Assembly: GCF_017355935.1 (NCBI RefSeq) | Contig: NZ_JAFIQT010000001.1 | Span: 1 to 64,000, forward strand | DNA length: 64,000 bases | Source of the DNA: Telluribacter humicola | GTDB taxonomy: Bacteria > Bacteroidota > Bacteroidia > Cytophagales > Spirosomataceae | Direction: 5' to 3' | Shown: positions 8,803 to 17,245 of the stretch, in pieces | Layout of the letters: the number at the start of each line of letters is the position of its first letter | How positions within the stretch are numbered: the stretch's first letter is position 1 | Translations under genes and position numbers: made by a program | Notes under the pieces: generated by a model | What the model was told of the DNA's origin: nothing | The model's database searches: none | What the model saw: only the letters and a program-made list of their open reading frames with translations

Positions 8803-9435
8803 TTAGAATGTATCATTTGCTAATACATTATTAACAATTTTTATCTCATCGTCGTTGATTGAATGGCCAAAATTTTTGTAAAGTTTTGCTAATACGTTAG
8901 CATTCATGTTTTTAAATGTGCTTTCTGATTCGAGTACCCGCTCCTTGGGAATGTGAGAATCGATGTCGCTACACCCTAAAAAGATGGGAGTCTCTTCCAG
9001 AGACCCTTCGTAGTTACGCGGAGTACCTTCAGGACCAATAAGGCCGCCACTGAGTCCAAATACGCCACCGTAGCGCTGAGGATTGCGGGCTGTGTACTCC
9101 AGAGCCAGACAAGCCCCCTGCGAAAATCCCAGCAGGTAGATATTTTCATAAGCAAAGCCATATTCATTGTGCAGGCGCTGCACCAGCGAGCGTACTACTT
9201 CCAGTCCGGACGAAAGGCCGGGTTCATTCTGCTGCATGGGAGCAAGGAATGAGTAGGGATACCAGGTACTCTGGGAAGCCTGGGGGGCCACGTAAGCCAT
9301 ATCGTCAGCTTCAAAGTACTCAGCCAGTGACAGGATGCTCTGGGCGGAGGCACCCCGGCCGTGTACCATGAGCATGGCTCTGCCGGCCTCTTCCAGGCGC
9401 TTGCCCGCGGTAGCTATATTATCAGGATTATGCAT
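8803..9435 (-). CDS. phospholipase/carboxylesterase family alpha/beta hydrolase
   Basis: 210 aa, typical for the family. Nucleophile elbow GFSQGA with Ser105; oxyanion-side motif MVHGRGAS near residue 23; a probable acid at Asp157 or Asp159 in GCSDIDSHIP; catalytic His191 in FGHSI. No signal peptide, so a cytoplasmic esterase. In Bacillus a related hydrolase (MhqD) is co-induced with a ring-cleaving dioxygenase (MhqO) by quinones; the same gene pair occurs here about 100 bp apart. The substrate is not known. Confidence 0.85.
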   Translation of the reverse strand: MHNPDNIATAGKRLEEAGRAMLMVHGRGASAQSILSLAEYFEADDMAYVAPQASQSTWYPYSFLAPMQQNEPGLSSGLEVVRSLVQRLHNEYGFAYENIYLLGFSQGACLALEYTARNPQRYGGVFGLSGGLIGPEGTPRNYEGSLEETPIFLGCSDIDSHIPKERVLESESTFKNMNANVLAKLYKNFGHSINDDEIKIVNNVLANDTF

Positions 9436-9535
9436 AATAGTCTTCAGGATTAGTCAGTGAGTATAGTAAAATAGCGCACAGGCAGAGGAAATAGTCAGCA
9501 CCTCCCCTACCTGTTATGACTGTATAGTATTTGGC

Positions 9536-10480
9536 TTACTTCGCTTCGGCTACAAACTTAGGCAGTTGTGCCTCGAGCTGAGCGCGACGCGGCTCGTACC
9601 ATTCGGGTAGTTTGAGCGTAGTACCCAATTCAGCAACCGGTTCATCAATGGCAAATCCCGGAGGATTGGTAGCTATTTCGAACAGGACTCCGCCTGGCTC
9701 GCGGTAGTAGATGCTATGGAAATAGTTACGATCCAGTACGTGCGTAGGATTATAGCCTTCGGATAGTAACGTTTCCCGGATCTCAAGCTGCGTATCGTCA
9801 GATTCGGTAGCAAAGGCCAGGTGATGTACTGAGCCAGCACCCTGCAGAGCTCTCACTTCGTTAGGCGAAAAACGTACATCTACATAAGAGCCGGGTCCAC
9901 CTGCACCCGCCTGAAACCGGAACAGGTCCTTTTCTTCGGCTACCAGCGTATGTTGCATCACATCTTTGAGCAGCGATACCGTATCATCCACCCTGAACTC
10001 ATTCAGGGTAACGGTATGGAAGCCACGGATTGAGTGCTCCTGCGGTATCTTGCCGTTATTCCAGCCCGGCCGCTGATCTTCGCTGTTGGCTACCAGCTCT
10101 ACTCCCATGCCATCGTAGTCTTCGAATCTCAGGTAACTCTCATTGAATCGTTGGTAAGGTCCACTAAAAGGTATATTGAAGCGAGTCAGTCGGTCAATCC
10201 AGTAGTCTAACGAGCCCGCCGCTATGGAAAATGCCGTATAGGTAAGCTGTCCTCCTCCTTTACGTCCGCGTGACAGTCCGGTGTATGGAAAGAAAGTAAG
10301 GATAGAACCTGGTGAACCTGCCTCGTCGCCGTAGTACAGGTGGTAGACATCAGGCGCGTCAAAGTTGATGGTTTTTTTGACCAGACGCAGGCCTAATACT
10401 CCTACATAAAAGTCGACGTTACGCTGAGTATCACTAGCTAATGCGGTAACGTGGTGGATGCCATTGATCAGTGTGTTCAT
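9536..10480 (-). CDS. ring-cleaving dioxygenase, MhqO-like (VOC superfamily)
   Basis: 314 aa with two vicinal-oxygen-chelate modules. Module one begins GIHHVTALASDTQRNVDFY, with metal-ligand candidates His9/His10. Module two has VHHLAFATE near residue 217 and the metal-binding Glu in LFEIATNPPGF near 267. This is the architecture of hydroquinone-type extradiol dioxygenases such as MhqO. No signal peptide. It is the first gene of a probable operon with the esterase and isomerase-like genes. A near-perfect palindrome 27-48 bp upstream of the start is a good operator candidate. Confidence 0.82.
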   Translation of the reverse strand: MNTLINGIHHVTALASDTQRNVDFYVGVLGLRLVKKTINFDAPDVYHLYYGDEAGSPGSILTFFPYTGLSRGRKGGGQLTYTAFSIAAGSLDYWIDRLTRFNIPFSGPYQRFNESYLRFEDYDGMGVELVANSEDQRPGWNNGKIPQEHSIRGFHTVTLNEFRVDDTVSLLKDVMQHTLVAEEKDLFRFQAGAGGPGSYVDVRFSPNEVRALQGAGSVHHLAFATESDDTQLEIRETLLSEGYNPTHVLDRNYFHSIYYREPGGVLFEIATNPPGFAIDEPVAELGTTLKLPEWYEPRRAQLEAQLPKFVAEAK

Positions 10481-10506
10481 GAGTATGAGAGATTATATGT
10501 TATTAC

Positions 10507-10528
10507 ATTTAATGTATATACATTTAAT
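10507..10528. promoter_or_regulatory. palindromic operator candidate upstream of the dioxygenase gene
   Basis: AATGTATATACATT (511-524 of this block) is a perfect palindrome that extends to 10507-10528 with one mismatched pair. Position and AT-rich symmetry fit a MarR- or TetR-type operator. No such regulator gene is adjacent, so the binder is unknown. Confidence 0.4.
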
Positions 10529-10690
10529 ATTTTGAATTGGTTCACTACTGCTACCTGATCAGCGTATTTTCTACACAAGTTTTTGTAACTGCCTCACAAG
10601 GAGTGGTACTATGGAACGAGCTTAGAAATAAAGGTAAAAGGCAATGTTAGAAAACCATATGCAGGACCTAACAAATTATGGTAGTCATTG

Positions 10691-10720
10691 TTGGTTTGAC
10701 AGAAACAAACCCTACTTTTG
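10691..10720 (+). promoter_or_regulatory. promoter of the TPP riboswitch-receptor unit
   Basis: TTG (10691-10693), a 19-bp spacer, then TACTTTTG (10713-10720): an exact match to the Bacteroidota consensus. Transcription would start around 10726, just before the riboswitch aptamer. Confidence 0.8.
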
Positions 10721-10734
10721 CAGCTCAAAATCTC

Positions 10735-10812
10735 ATAAGGGGTGCCCTACCTAACGGGCTGAGATCATACCCATAGCACCTGATCCGGGTAATGCCGGCG
10801 AAGGGAGAGAAA
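10735..10812 (+). promoter_or_regulatory. TPP riboswitch (THI element)
   Basis: Contains the conserved blocks of the TPP aptamer in order: GGGGTGCCC, GGGCTGAGATCATACCC, ACCTGATCCGGGTAATGCC and GGCGAAGGGA. It lies between a strong promoter and the start codon (10945) of a TonB-dependent receptor, so thiamine pyrophosphate should repress that receptor. I see no intrinsic terminator in the leader. CCCCTT at 10914-10919, near the start codon, is complementary to AAGGGG at 10737-10742 in the aptamer's 5' strand. That pairing could form the switch acting on translation, but this is inference. Confidence 0.95.
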
Positions 10813-10944
10813 GCTAACCTGGCTCTTGTAGCAGCAGACTCATATCTGCGGCAACTATTGTTCACTTAGCTGATTTATCGAAGTACATTTTTATTTACCA
10901 AAGGATGGGTTGGCCCCTTGCCTGTTCGTTAACTAGTAATCGCA

Positions 10945-13401
10945 ATGCGAAAAGTTACGACCTATCTTTTTACGCTGACAGTGGCATTATTGTCAGCTTT
11001 TACCGCACTGGCCCAGGTAAGTATTAGGGGGCAGGTGATTGATGCCGAAGCCGGAGGTCCACTACCCGGTGCCACTGTTAGGGCCGGTGAGGTACGTGGT
11101 ACTACTACCAACGAATCCGGCCGTTTTACTCTCACTAATATTCCTGCCAATGTCCAGGTGCTGGAAGTATCCTTTGTAGGTTTTGAAACCGTCAGACTGC
11201 CGGTAGCGACTGCCCAGGCTACTTCTCCGCTGACAATCCGGCTGAAGCGAAGTGTATTTGCGGCGGATGAGGTAATTGTTAGCGCTACCCGGGTTAATGA
11301 GCGTACGGGTATGGCTTATTCCAACGTAGGAGCCGAGGCGCTCGACAAGCAGAACTTTGGACAAGATATACCGGCTCTGCTCAACTTTACCCCCTCGCTG
11401 GTAAGTACTTCCGACGCGGGAGCAGGGGTAGGCTATACGGGTATCCGTATCCGGGGTACTGATGCGACCCGCATCAACGTAACCATCAATGGTATACCCT
11501 ACAACGATCCCGAAAGTCAGGGCGTATTTTGGGTAAATATGCCGGATTTCGCTTCCTCTGTAAGTAGTATTCAGGTTCAGCGCGGGGTAGGTACCTCTAC
11601 CAACGGAGCGGGCGCTTTTGGAGCTACGGTCAATGTCAACACTAGTGAGTTCAGGGCTGAGCCTTATGCGGAACTGAACAATTCATACGGCTCATTTAAT
11701 ACCTTGCGTAATACCATCAAGGCCGGAACCGGACTACTAAATGGCAAATTTACGGTAGATGCTCGCCTGTCGCGCATTGCATCGGATGGTTTTATCGACC
11801 GGGCCTCTTCCAACCTCAAATCCTTCTACCTGTCGGGAGGGTACTTTGGTAAGAAAAGCTTCATCCGGTTCAATGCTTTCTCCGGTAAAGAGCTTACGTA
11901 CCAGTCGTGGAATGGTACTCCGGAGTCGCGGCTGCGGGGTGACCGCGAAGGCATGCTGGCGTACATTGAGCGCAATGGCCTCAACGAGCGTGACGCCCAA
12001 AACCTGCTCAACTCGGACAGCCGTACCTACAACTACTATACTTACGATAACGAGGTGGACGACTACCAGCAGGATCACTACCAACTGGTATCGTCGCACA
12101 CGCTCAGCAACAACTGGACCCTCAACCTGAACGGCTTCCTGGTACGTGGGCGGGGCTTCTACGAGCAGTTCCGGGATAATGACCGGCTGAGGAATTACAA
12201 GCTACCGGATGTAGTGATCGGTGAACAAACCATCAGCCGCACCGACCTGATCCGTCGCCGCTGGCTGGATAACTACTTCTACGGTACTACCTTCTCACTG
12301 GACTACAACAGCTTCAAAAAGCTGACGGCTAACTTCGGAGGAGGCCTGAACTACTTCGATAATGATCACCATGGGGAGGTAATCTGGGCGCGCTACGCCA
12401 GCACCGGCAACATTCGCCATCCTTACTACTACAACCGGGGGCAGAAAACAGATTTTAACCTCTACGGTAAATTATACTATCAGCTGACGGAGAAGCTCAA
12501 TGCTTACGGAGATGTACAGGTACGTACGGTAGACTATATCGTAGCCGGTGATGATAACCAGCGTCGCCAGCACGATTTTGACGAGCACTTTACCTTTGTC
12601 AATCCCAAGGCAGGTCTGACGTACCAGCTTTCAGAAACCAGCACCGCCTACGCTTCGTACAGCATCGGAAACCGTGAGCCTAACCGCGACGACTTCACCG
12701 AAGCTACTACCGATATCCGTCCCCAGGCGGAAACGCTACGCGATCTGGAAGCCGGCTTCCGTACGCAGCGCGGACGCTGGGCCTTTGGTGCCAACTACTA
12801 CTACATGAACTATAAAAATCAGCTGGTACTGACCGGGCAGGTCAATGACGTAGGGAATGGTATTCGGGTGAATGTACCTAAGAGCTACCGGATGGGGATC
12901 GAACTGGAAGGAGCCGTAACGCTGAGTAATCAGTGGAGATGGAATGCTAATGCTACCTTTAGCCGGAACAAGATCGCTAACTTCACGGAGTACATCGTGG
13001 ACTACGACAACGGCGGCTACCAGACCATTACCCACGGCAATACGGATATCTCTTTCTCGCCTAACCTGATCGCAGCCAGTCAGCTTTCGTACCTACCTGT
13101 TAAGAATGTGGAGCTGACCCTGCTGACCAAGTACGTAGGCAAGCAGTACCTGGATAATACATCTAACGAAGGTCGTCGCCTGGACCCGTACCTTACCAAC
13201 GACATCCGCCTGAACTGGACGCTGACGCCCTCCTGGGCTAAGCAGCTGGTACTAAAGGCGCTGGTGAATAACGTCCTGAACGAGCAGTACGAATCGAATG
13301 GTTACACCTACGGGTACATTGCCGGTGGCCTTGTTCAGGAGAACTTCTATTATCCGCAGGCTGGCCGTAATTATATGGTGGGTGTAGATCTGCGATTCTA
13401 G
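10945..13401 (+). CDS. TonB-dependent outer-membrane receptor, TPP-regulated (probable thiamine uptake)
   Basis: 818 aa. Signal peptide to about residue 23 (ALAQ cleavage region), then a carboxypeptidase-regulatory-like domain (residues ~24-105, GQVIDAEAGGPLPGATV and the GFETV strand), the plug domain (VIVSATR, IRIRGTDATRINVTINGIP), and a 22-strand-type beta-barrel ending in the aromatic terminal residue of VDLRF. Such receptors bring large or scarce ligands across the outer membrane using TonB energy. The TPP riboswitch upstream marks it as the thiamine or thiamine-derivative receptor known from comparative genomics of Bacteroidota. A strong terminator follows, so it is transcribed alone. 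Confidence 0.9.
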   Translation: MRKVTTYLFTLTVALLSAFTALAQVSIRGQVIDAEAGGPLPGATVRAGEVRGTTTNESGRFTLTNIPANVQVLEVSFVGFETVRLPVATAQATSPLTIRLKRSVFAADEVIVSATRVNERTGMAYSNVGAEALDKQNFGQDIPALLNFTPSLVSTSDAGAGVGYTGIRIRGTDATRINVTINGIPYNDPESQGVFWVNMPDFASSVSSIQVQRGVGTSTNGAGAFGATVNVNTSEFRAEPYAELNNSYGSFNTLRNTIKAGTGLLNGKFTVDARLSRIASDGFIDRASSNLKSFYLSGGYFGKKSFIRFNAFSGKELTYQSWNGTPESRLRGDREGMLAYIERNGLNERDAQNLLNSDSRTYNYYTYDNEVDDYQQDHYQLVSSHTLSNNWTLNLNGFLVRGRGFYEQFRDNDRLRNYKLPDVVIGEQTISRTDLIRRRWLDNYFYGTTFSLDYNSFKKLTANFGGGLNYFDNDHHGEVIWARYASTGNIRHPYYYNRGQKTDFNLYGKLYYQLTEKLNAYGDVQVRTVDYIVAGDDNQRRQHDFDEHFTFVNPKAGLTYQLSETSTAYASYSIGNREPNRDDFTEATTDIRPQAETLRDLEAGFRTQRGRWAFGANYYYMNYKNQLVLTGQVNDVGNGIRVNVPKSYRMGIELEGAVTLSNQWRWNANATFSRNKIANFTEYIVDYDNGGYQTITHGNTDISFSPNLIAASQLSYLPVKNVELTLLTKYVGKQYLDNTSNEGRRLDPYLTNDIRLNWTLTPSWAKQLVLKALVNNVLNEQYESNGYTYGYIAGGLVQENFYYPQAGRNYMVGVDLRF

Positions 13402-13440
13402 TCACAGCATATTAATAAGTACCTATCATTACTAACTTGA

Positions 13441-13471
13441 AGCGCCGACAGGTACCTGTCGGCGCTTTTTT
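13441..13471 (+). terminator. terminator of the TonB-dependent receptor gene
   Basis: AGCGCCGACAGG joined to its exact complement around GGTACC makes a 26-bp perfect palindrome (13441-13466), followed by TTTTT. A classic strong intrinsic terminator. Confidence 0.9.
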
Positions 13472-13496
13472 ATTAACAACTAGTAGACAATAGGCT

Positions 13497-13760
13497 ATGA
13501 TGCTTCATGTCAAAGTAAAGCCCGGAAGTAAGCTGGATCAGCTGTTTTATGACGAACAGGGGCTGCTAAATGTCAAGATCAAGGCACCGGCTCAGGATGG
13601 TAAGGCCAATGACTACCTGGTCAGGTACCTGGCTAAGCAGTTAGGGCTGCCCAAGTCAGCGGTAGAAATAGTGTCAGGTTTTACCAATCCGCATAAGCGT
13701 CTGGAAATAGAGGCTGATGAGGAGGTAGTAAAAGAGCGGTTGGCAGTTATTTGTGGATAA
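13497..13760 (+). CDS. DUF167 / YggU family protein
   Basis: 87 aa. The family signature is clear: VKVKPGSKLDQL at the N-terminus, VKIKAPAQDGKANDYLVRYLAKQLGL in the middle, and VEIVSGFTNPHKRLEI near the end. These small alpha/beta proteins are widespread and uncharacterised in bacteria. No signal peptide. Two adjacent ATG codons open the frame (13497 and 13500). It stands alone between the receptor terminator and a convergent DinB-family gene 3 bp away. Confidence 0.9.
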   Translation: MMLHVKVKPGSKLDQLFYDEQGLLNVKIKAPAQDGKANDYLVRYLAKQLGLPKSAVEIVSGFTNPHKRLEIEADEEVVKERLAVICG

Positions 13761-13763
13761 CCC

Positions 13764-14243
13764 CTATCGCAACCTTTTAATCAAGGTACTGATGTAGCTC
13801 ATTTCCCCTACGTGTACTCCTTCGTGCAGCAGCAGGGATTCTATCTGTCCCCCTACGGTCGTAGCTCCCGGAAAGTTAATGGGGCTCTGACTCTGCAAGT
13901 GCTCCTGTGACACATCATGAAGTAGTTGCTGGATCTGCTGGCCCCGATTGAAGAAAGCGTCCACGATCTCATCCAGAGGCGGGTATACCTCAGCAGTCTG
14001 TATAGAGGAGCCAAAGCTGAAAAGAGTAGTTTCGTTTTCCAGCTTGTCCAAAGGTCCATTGGGGCGTAACAGCTTGATGCAGGTATTACGGAAGAACGCC
14101 AGATGCCCCATTTCCCACAGCAGTGAGTTGGCCGAGCTATAAGGACGAAATAAGGCTTCGGCCTGAGTAACCCCCTCCGTAGCCTTGGTCACTTTGTGGT
14201 TGTGGTACTGGATACTTTTTATGATGAATGATATAGAGTTCAT
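13764..14243 (-). CDS. DinB superfamily protein
   Basis: 159 aa, mostly helical. DinB-like four-helix bundles bind a metal through three histidines; candidates here are His47 (LLWEMGHLAFF), His140 and His144 (LLLHEGVHVGEM). DinB/YfiT-type proteins are often thiol-transferases or damage-related proteins; the exact reaction is unknown. It lies 41 bp downstream of the DUF4442 gene on the same strand, possibly co-transcribed. Confidence 0.8.
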   Translation of the reverse strand: MNSISFIIKSIQYHNHKVTKATEGVTQAEALFRPYSSANSLLWEMGHLAFFRNTCIKLLRPNGPLDKLENETTLFSFGSSIQTAEVYPPLDEIVDAFFNRGQQIQQLLHDVSQEHLQSQSPINFPGATTVGGQIESLLLHEGVHVGEMSYISTLIKRLR

Positions 14244-14284
14244 AGCTATGAGTGTCTGTATGAAATATTAAACGAAGTTGCGGG

Positions 14285-14794
14285 CTACTTGTTAACGGAG
14301 CGCTGCTTGGGTATCCAGGCCCAGATAGCTTCGACCAGAATAGGTTCTTTACCGTCAGCATCCACAACCTTTACCTCAACGGTCGTTTCTCCCTTGGGAG
14401 TACTTCGGATCAGCTGAATCTGCTCATCAGTCAGGTTGGCAGTGGCTTGCATGGCGCCCTGTGAGCGTTTTACGAAGTCAGCCTTTATGCTCTTGATCAC
14501 CGGTACCGAATCATCCGCTACATTCATACCTACTACCATTCCCGAGGCCGTTTCAGCTAACAGGATCATAGCTCCGGCGTGTATTTGTTTGATATGGTTC
14601 TGTACCTTCTTTCGGTTAGACAGCGCTACCACCACTTCCCGCTCATTCATGGTTTCGAACCGGATGCCGGTAGTACCTACATAGCGTACTACATTGCCAA
14701 TAGCGTACGAAAGCATGGGCATACGTATTGGTTTTGGCATTTCCATAAACCGGCGTACGGTACGCTGAAGATCATTGGTGAATTGGGTACTCAT
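14285..14794 (-). CDS. DUF4442 family protein (hotdog-fold, thioesterase-like)
   Basis: 169 aa. The block VQNHIKQIHAGAMILLAETASG is the hotdog-fold central helix region found in DUF4442 and PaaI-like thioesterases, followed by strands with VIKSIKADFVKRSQG. It starts at the ATG at 14794, facing the hemE gene. The family is thought to act on acyl-thioesters, but no substrate can be named. No signal peptide. Confidence 0.78.
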   Translation of the reverse strand: MSTQFTNDLQRTVRRFMEMPKPIRMPMLSYAIGNVVRYVGTTGIRFETMNEREVVVALSNRKKVQNHIKQIHAGAMILLAETASGMVVGMNVADDSVPVIKSIKADFVKRSQGAMQATANLTDEQIQLIRSTPKGETTVEVKVVDADGKEPILVEAIWAWIPKQRSVNK

Positions 14795-14849
14795 AAGGGT
14801 CAGGATAAATTAGAAGGGAAATCTAACTAAAATTTATTAAAAGATTTGG

Positions 14850-14882
14850 TTGACAGGGGCAATCCCTTTCTGACTACCTTTG
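14850..14882 (+). promoter_or_regulatory. hemE promoter, start site at or next to the AUG
   Basis: TTG (14850-14852), 22-bp spacer, TACCTTTG (14875-14882). The hemE ATG begins at 14887, only 4 bp past the -7 box, so the mRNA would be leaderless or nearly so. Confidence 0.65.
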
Positions 14883-14886
14883 CAGC

Positions 14887-15915
14887 ATGAACTTACAGAA
14901 TGACTTACTACTAAGGGCAGCGCGAGGCGAAAACGTAGAGCGCACCCCTGTATGGATGATGCGTCAGGCGGGCCGTATACTGGCTGAATACCGTGCTGTG
15001 CGCGAAAAAGCGGGTAGTTTTATCCAACTGGCTACCACGCCTGAACTGGCCGCTGAGGTAACCATTCAGCCCGTAGACCTGCTGGGCGTGGATGCGGCTA
15101 TTATATTCTCTGATATTCTGGTGGTACCCGAAGGCATGGGCCTCCCCTACGAGATGGTGGAGCAGCGCGGACCGGTATTCCCACGGACGGTACGTACCTC
15201 TGCCGATCTGGATCAGCTACGTGTGGCTGACCCGGAGAGTGACCTGGGCTATGTACTGGAGGCTATCCGCATCGTAAAGCGTGACCTCAGTGGCCGCGTA
15301 CCTCTGATCGGATTCGCCGGAGCGCCTTTTACGATCTTCTGTTATATGACCGAAGGCAAAGGCTCCAAGACCTTCTCCGTTGCCAAAAAGCTACTTTATA
15401 CCGATCCTGAGTTCTCACACGCCCTGCTTCAGAAGATCACCGACAGTACCATTGCCTACCTGAAAGCGCAGGTGGTCGCCGGTGCTGACCTGGTGCAGAT
15501 CTTTGACTCATGGGCAGGTATCCTGTCGCCGGACCAGTACCGTACGTTCTCCCTGCCTTACATTAAGCAAATTTGTGACGCGATCAATGAAGTACCCGTG
15601 ACGGTATTTGCCAAGGGTGCTTTCTTTGCCCGTAAGGAGATTGGCGAGCTAAACTGCCAGGTAGTTGGTCTGGACTGGAATATGGATGCCGCCGAGTCGC
15701 GCCAGCTGATCCCAGGTAAGACCCTGCAGGGTAATCTGGATCCGTGCGTGCTGTACGCTACTTACGATCAGATCCGGGCGGAGGTGAAGAAGATGGTCGA
15801 TACCTTTGGTACCCAGCGCTACATAGCCAACTTGGGACACGGTGTATACCCTGATACCGATCCGGATAAGGTTCGTTGCTTTATTGAGGCGGTGAAGGAG
15901 TTTTCGGCGAAGTAG
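14887..15915 (+). CDS. hemE: uroporphyrinogen decarboxylase
   Basis: 342 aa, standard length. N-terminal signature [10 protein letters not shown] with the substrate-binding arginine; the block [20 protein letters not shown]; the second signature [12 protein letters not shown]; and the C-terminal [15 protein letters not shown]. HemE removes four acetate carboxyls from uroporphyrinogen III to make coproporphyrinogen III in heme synthesis. Cytoplasmic. It is flanked by convergent and divergent genes, so it appears to be a single-gene unit with its own promoter. No other heme gene is in the window. Confidence 0.97.
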   Translation: MNLQNDLLLRAARGENVERTPVWMMRQAGRILAEYRAVREKAGSFIQLATTPELAAEVTIQPVDLLGVDAAIIFSDILVVPEGMGLPYEMVEQRGPVFPRTVRTSADLDQLRVADPESDLGYVLEAIRIVKRDLSGRVPLIGFAGAPFTIFCYMTEGKGSKTFSVAKKLLYTDPEFSHALLQKITDSTIAYLKAQVVAGADLVQIFDSWAGILSPDQYRTFSLPYIKQICDAINEVPVTVFAKGAFFARKEIGELNCQVVGLDWNMDAAESRQLIPGKTLQGNLDPCVLYATYDQIRAEVKKMVDTFGTQRYIANLGHGVYPDTDPDKVRCFIEAVKEFSAK

Positions 15916-15921
15916 TAGCCC

Positions 15922-16317
15922 TTAGAAAGGATCCCACATCCCGGTTTCGACTACCTCAAGTACATGTCCATCGGGATCGTCAAAGTAGAAGGAGCGGGCG
16001 CCGCGTGCCCATACTTCGTGATGGTACACGTCTATACCCTGTTCCTGTATAGCCCGGAGCAGGGTATCATACTGTTCGGCGGGGGCTTCAAAGGCGATGT
16101 GCTGCTTACCTGCGGCGTAGTGCGGTGGCGGAGACTGCTTGGCACGCGACACCTCCGGCAGGAAACATAGCAGTACCGACGTGCCTGCCCTAAAGAAAAC
16201 GTGGCTACCTTCGACGAAAGAAATAAGCTCCAGCCCCAGGCGATCCTGATAGTAGGCACGTGACCTTTCCAGATCGCTTACATAAAGGCAGGTTTCCTTG
16301 ATTTGAGTAAACTGCAT
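15922..16317 (-). CDS. VOC family protein (glyoxalase/bleomycin resistance fold)
   Basis: 131 aa with a single VOC module pair: IKETCLYVSDLERSRAYYQD at the start, QHIAFEA in the middle, and SFYFDDPDGHVLEVVE at the end. Metal-ligand positions typical of the fold are partly conserved (His in QHIAF, Glu in LEVVE). The family includes glyoxalase I, FosA-like resistance proteins and dioxygenases; specificity cannot be assigned. It converges with hemE, 6 bp apart. Confidence 0.8.
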   Translation of the reverse strand: MQFTQIKETCLYVSDLERSRAYYQDRLGLELISFVEGSHVFFRAGTSVLLCFLPEVSRAKQSPPPHYAAGKQHIAFEAPAEQYDTLLRAIQEQGIDVYHHEVWARGARSFYFDDPDGHVLEVVETGMWDPF

Positions 16318-16436
16318 GATTGGCAGAGATAAGTGGGATTTTGGTACTTAGAGTAACTAAGTTGGCCGCCGAGTGTTGGAATGGATTTCAAAGAGCAACC
16401 TCCAGTGCACCGGATGGAGCTAAAACAAAGCAACCT

Positions 16437-16991
16437 ATGATACAGACAGATAAAAAGGCTCTAAATAAATGCGTATTTCTAGATCGGGACGGTGTCCTCA
16501 ACGAAGAGATTGGTGATTATATGCACCGGCTCGAAGATCTGGTGATACCGGAAGGAATGGCTGAGGGAATAAAAATGCTGAAAGAGGCGGGCTACCTACT
16601 GATCGTAGTGACCAACCAGGCGGGTATTGCCAAGGGTATGTACGGAAAAGAAGCGGTACACGCTATTCACCAGCGTATGCAGGAAGAATGTGGTAGCTTA
16701 CTGGATGCTATTTATTTTGCTCCCCACCACGAAAGCCACACTTCCCGCTCATTATCCCGCAAGCCGGAGTCCCTCATGATGGAGCGGGCTATGGCCAAGT
16801 ACAATATAGATCCGGCTCAATCATGGATGATTGGCGACCGGGCGCGTGATATGCAGGCTGGTCAGAAAGCAGGGGTACGTACCATACACATCCTGACCGA
16901 GGGAGATACCCCGGCCGGTGATTATACGGCACTTAATCTGCTGGAAGCAGCACGTCTGATACTAGAACAGGAAAGGGATCAGGCGCGCTGA
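16437..16991 (+). CDS. gmhB: HAD hydrolase, D-glycero-D-manno-heptose 1,7-bisphosphate phosphatase-like
   Basis: 184 aa from the ATG at 16437; the frame upstream to 16320 has no family resemblance. HAD motif I FLDRDGVLNEE (Asp16, Asp18), motif II VVTNQAGIAKG, and motif III/IV GDRARDMQAGQKAG. This is the GmhB/HisB-N pattern; GmhB dephosphorylates heptose bisphosphate for LPS inner core. GmhB enzymes normally bind zinc through a Cys/His loop; here the loop reads APHHESHTSRSLSRKP and has no cysteine, so the zinc site looks lost. Its stop overlaps a tiny antisense lipoprotein gene by 13 bp. No other LPS gene is adjacent. Confidence 0.8.
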   Translation: MIQTDKKALNKCVFLDRDGVLNEEIGDYMHRLEDLVIPEGMAEGIKMLKEAGYLLIVVTNQAGIAKGMYGKEAVHAIHQRMQEECGSLLDAIYFAPHHESHTSRSLSRKPESLMMERAMAKYNIDPAQSWMIGDRARDMQAGQKAGVRTIHILTEGDTPAGDYTALNLLEAARLILEQERDQAR

Positions 16992-17104
16992 GAAGTGGTT
17001 TTCACTACTTTCTGTGTAGAACCATAAGCGGGGCACGTCTTACGAGCACAAGACGACATCCACAACATTCCACCAACAGCAGCTAGTAACAATACCTTTT
17101 TCAT
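16979..17104 (-). CDS. tiny lipoprotein, 41 aa
   Basis: The minus-strand ATG at 17104 opens a 41-codon frame starting MKKVLLLAAVGGMLWMSSC: a positively charged start, hydrophobic core and lipobox MSSC (Cys19). After lipidation only about 22 residues remain, beginning CARKTCPAY. Bacteroidota carry many such short lipoproteins with a CP(A/T)Y motif, of unknown role. It overlaps the end of gmhB on the opposite strand. The well-formed lipoprotein signal makes a chance frame unlikely. Confidence 0.7.
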   Translation of the reverse strand: MKKVLLLAAVGGMLWMSSCARKTCPAYGSTQKVVKTTSQRA

Positions 17105-17170
17105 CGTAAGAAGTATAGTTAGAGATATATTTCGTTGAGTTTTAGAGGCAAAGATAATGCCATTATAAGT

Positions 17171-17207
17171 AGAGTCAGTACTGATAAGTCAGTACTGACT
17201 CTTTTTG
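17171..17207 (+). terminator. hairpin with T-tract between the tiny lipoprotein and speA
   Basis: A 14-bp perfect stem AGAGTCAGTACTGA / TCAGTACTGACTCT with a 4-nt loop, followed by TTTT on the plus strand. It follows gmhB with the antisense lipoprotein gene in between, and also lies past the stop of speA, where it could act without a T-tract. Confidence 0.65.
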
Positions 17208-17245
17208 TATAACGAGTTACTTTACATCAACCTTATCTAAGGGTA

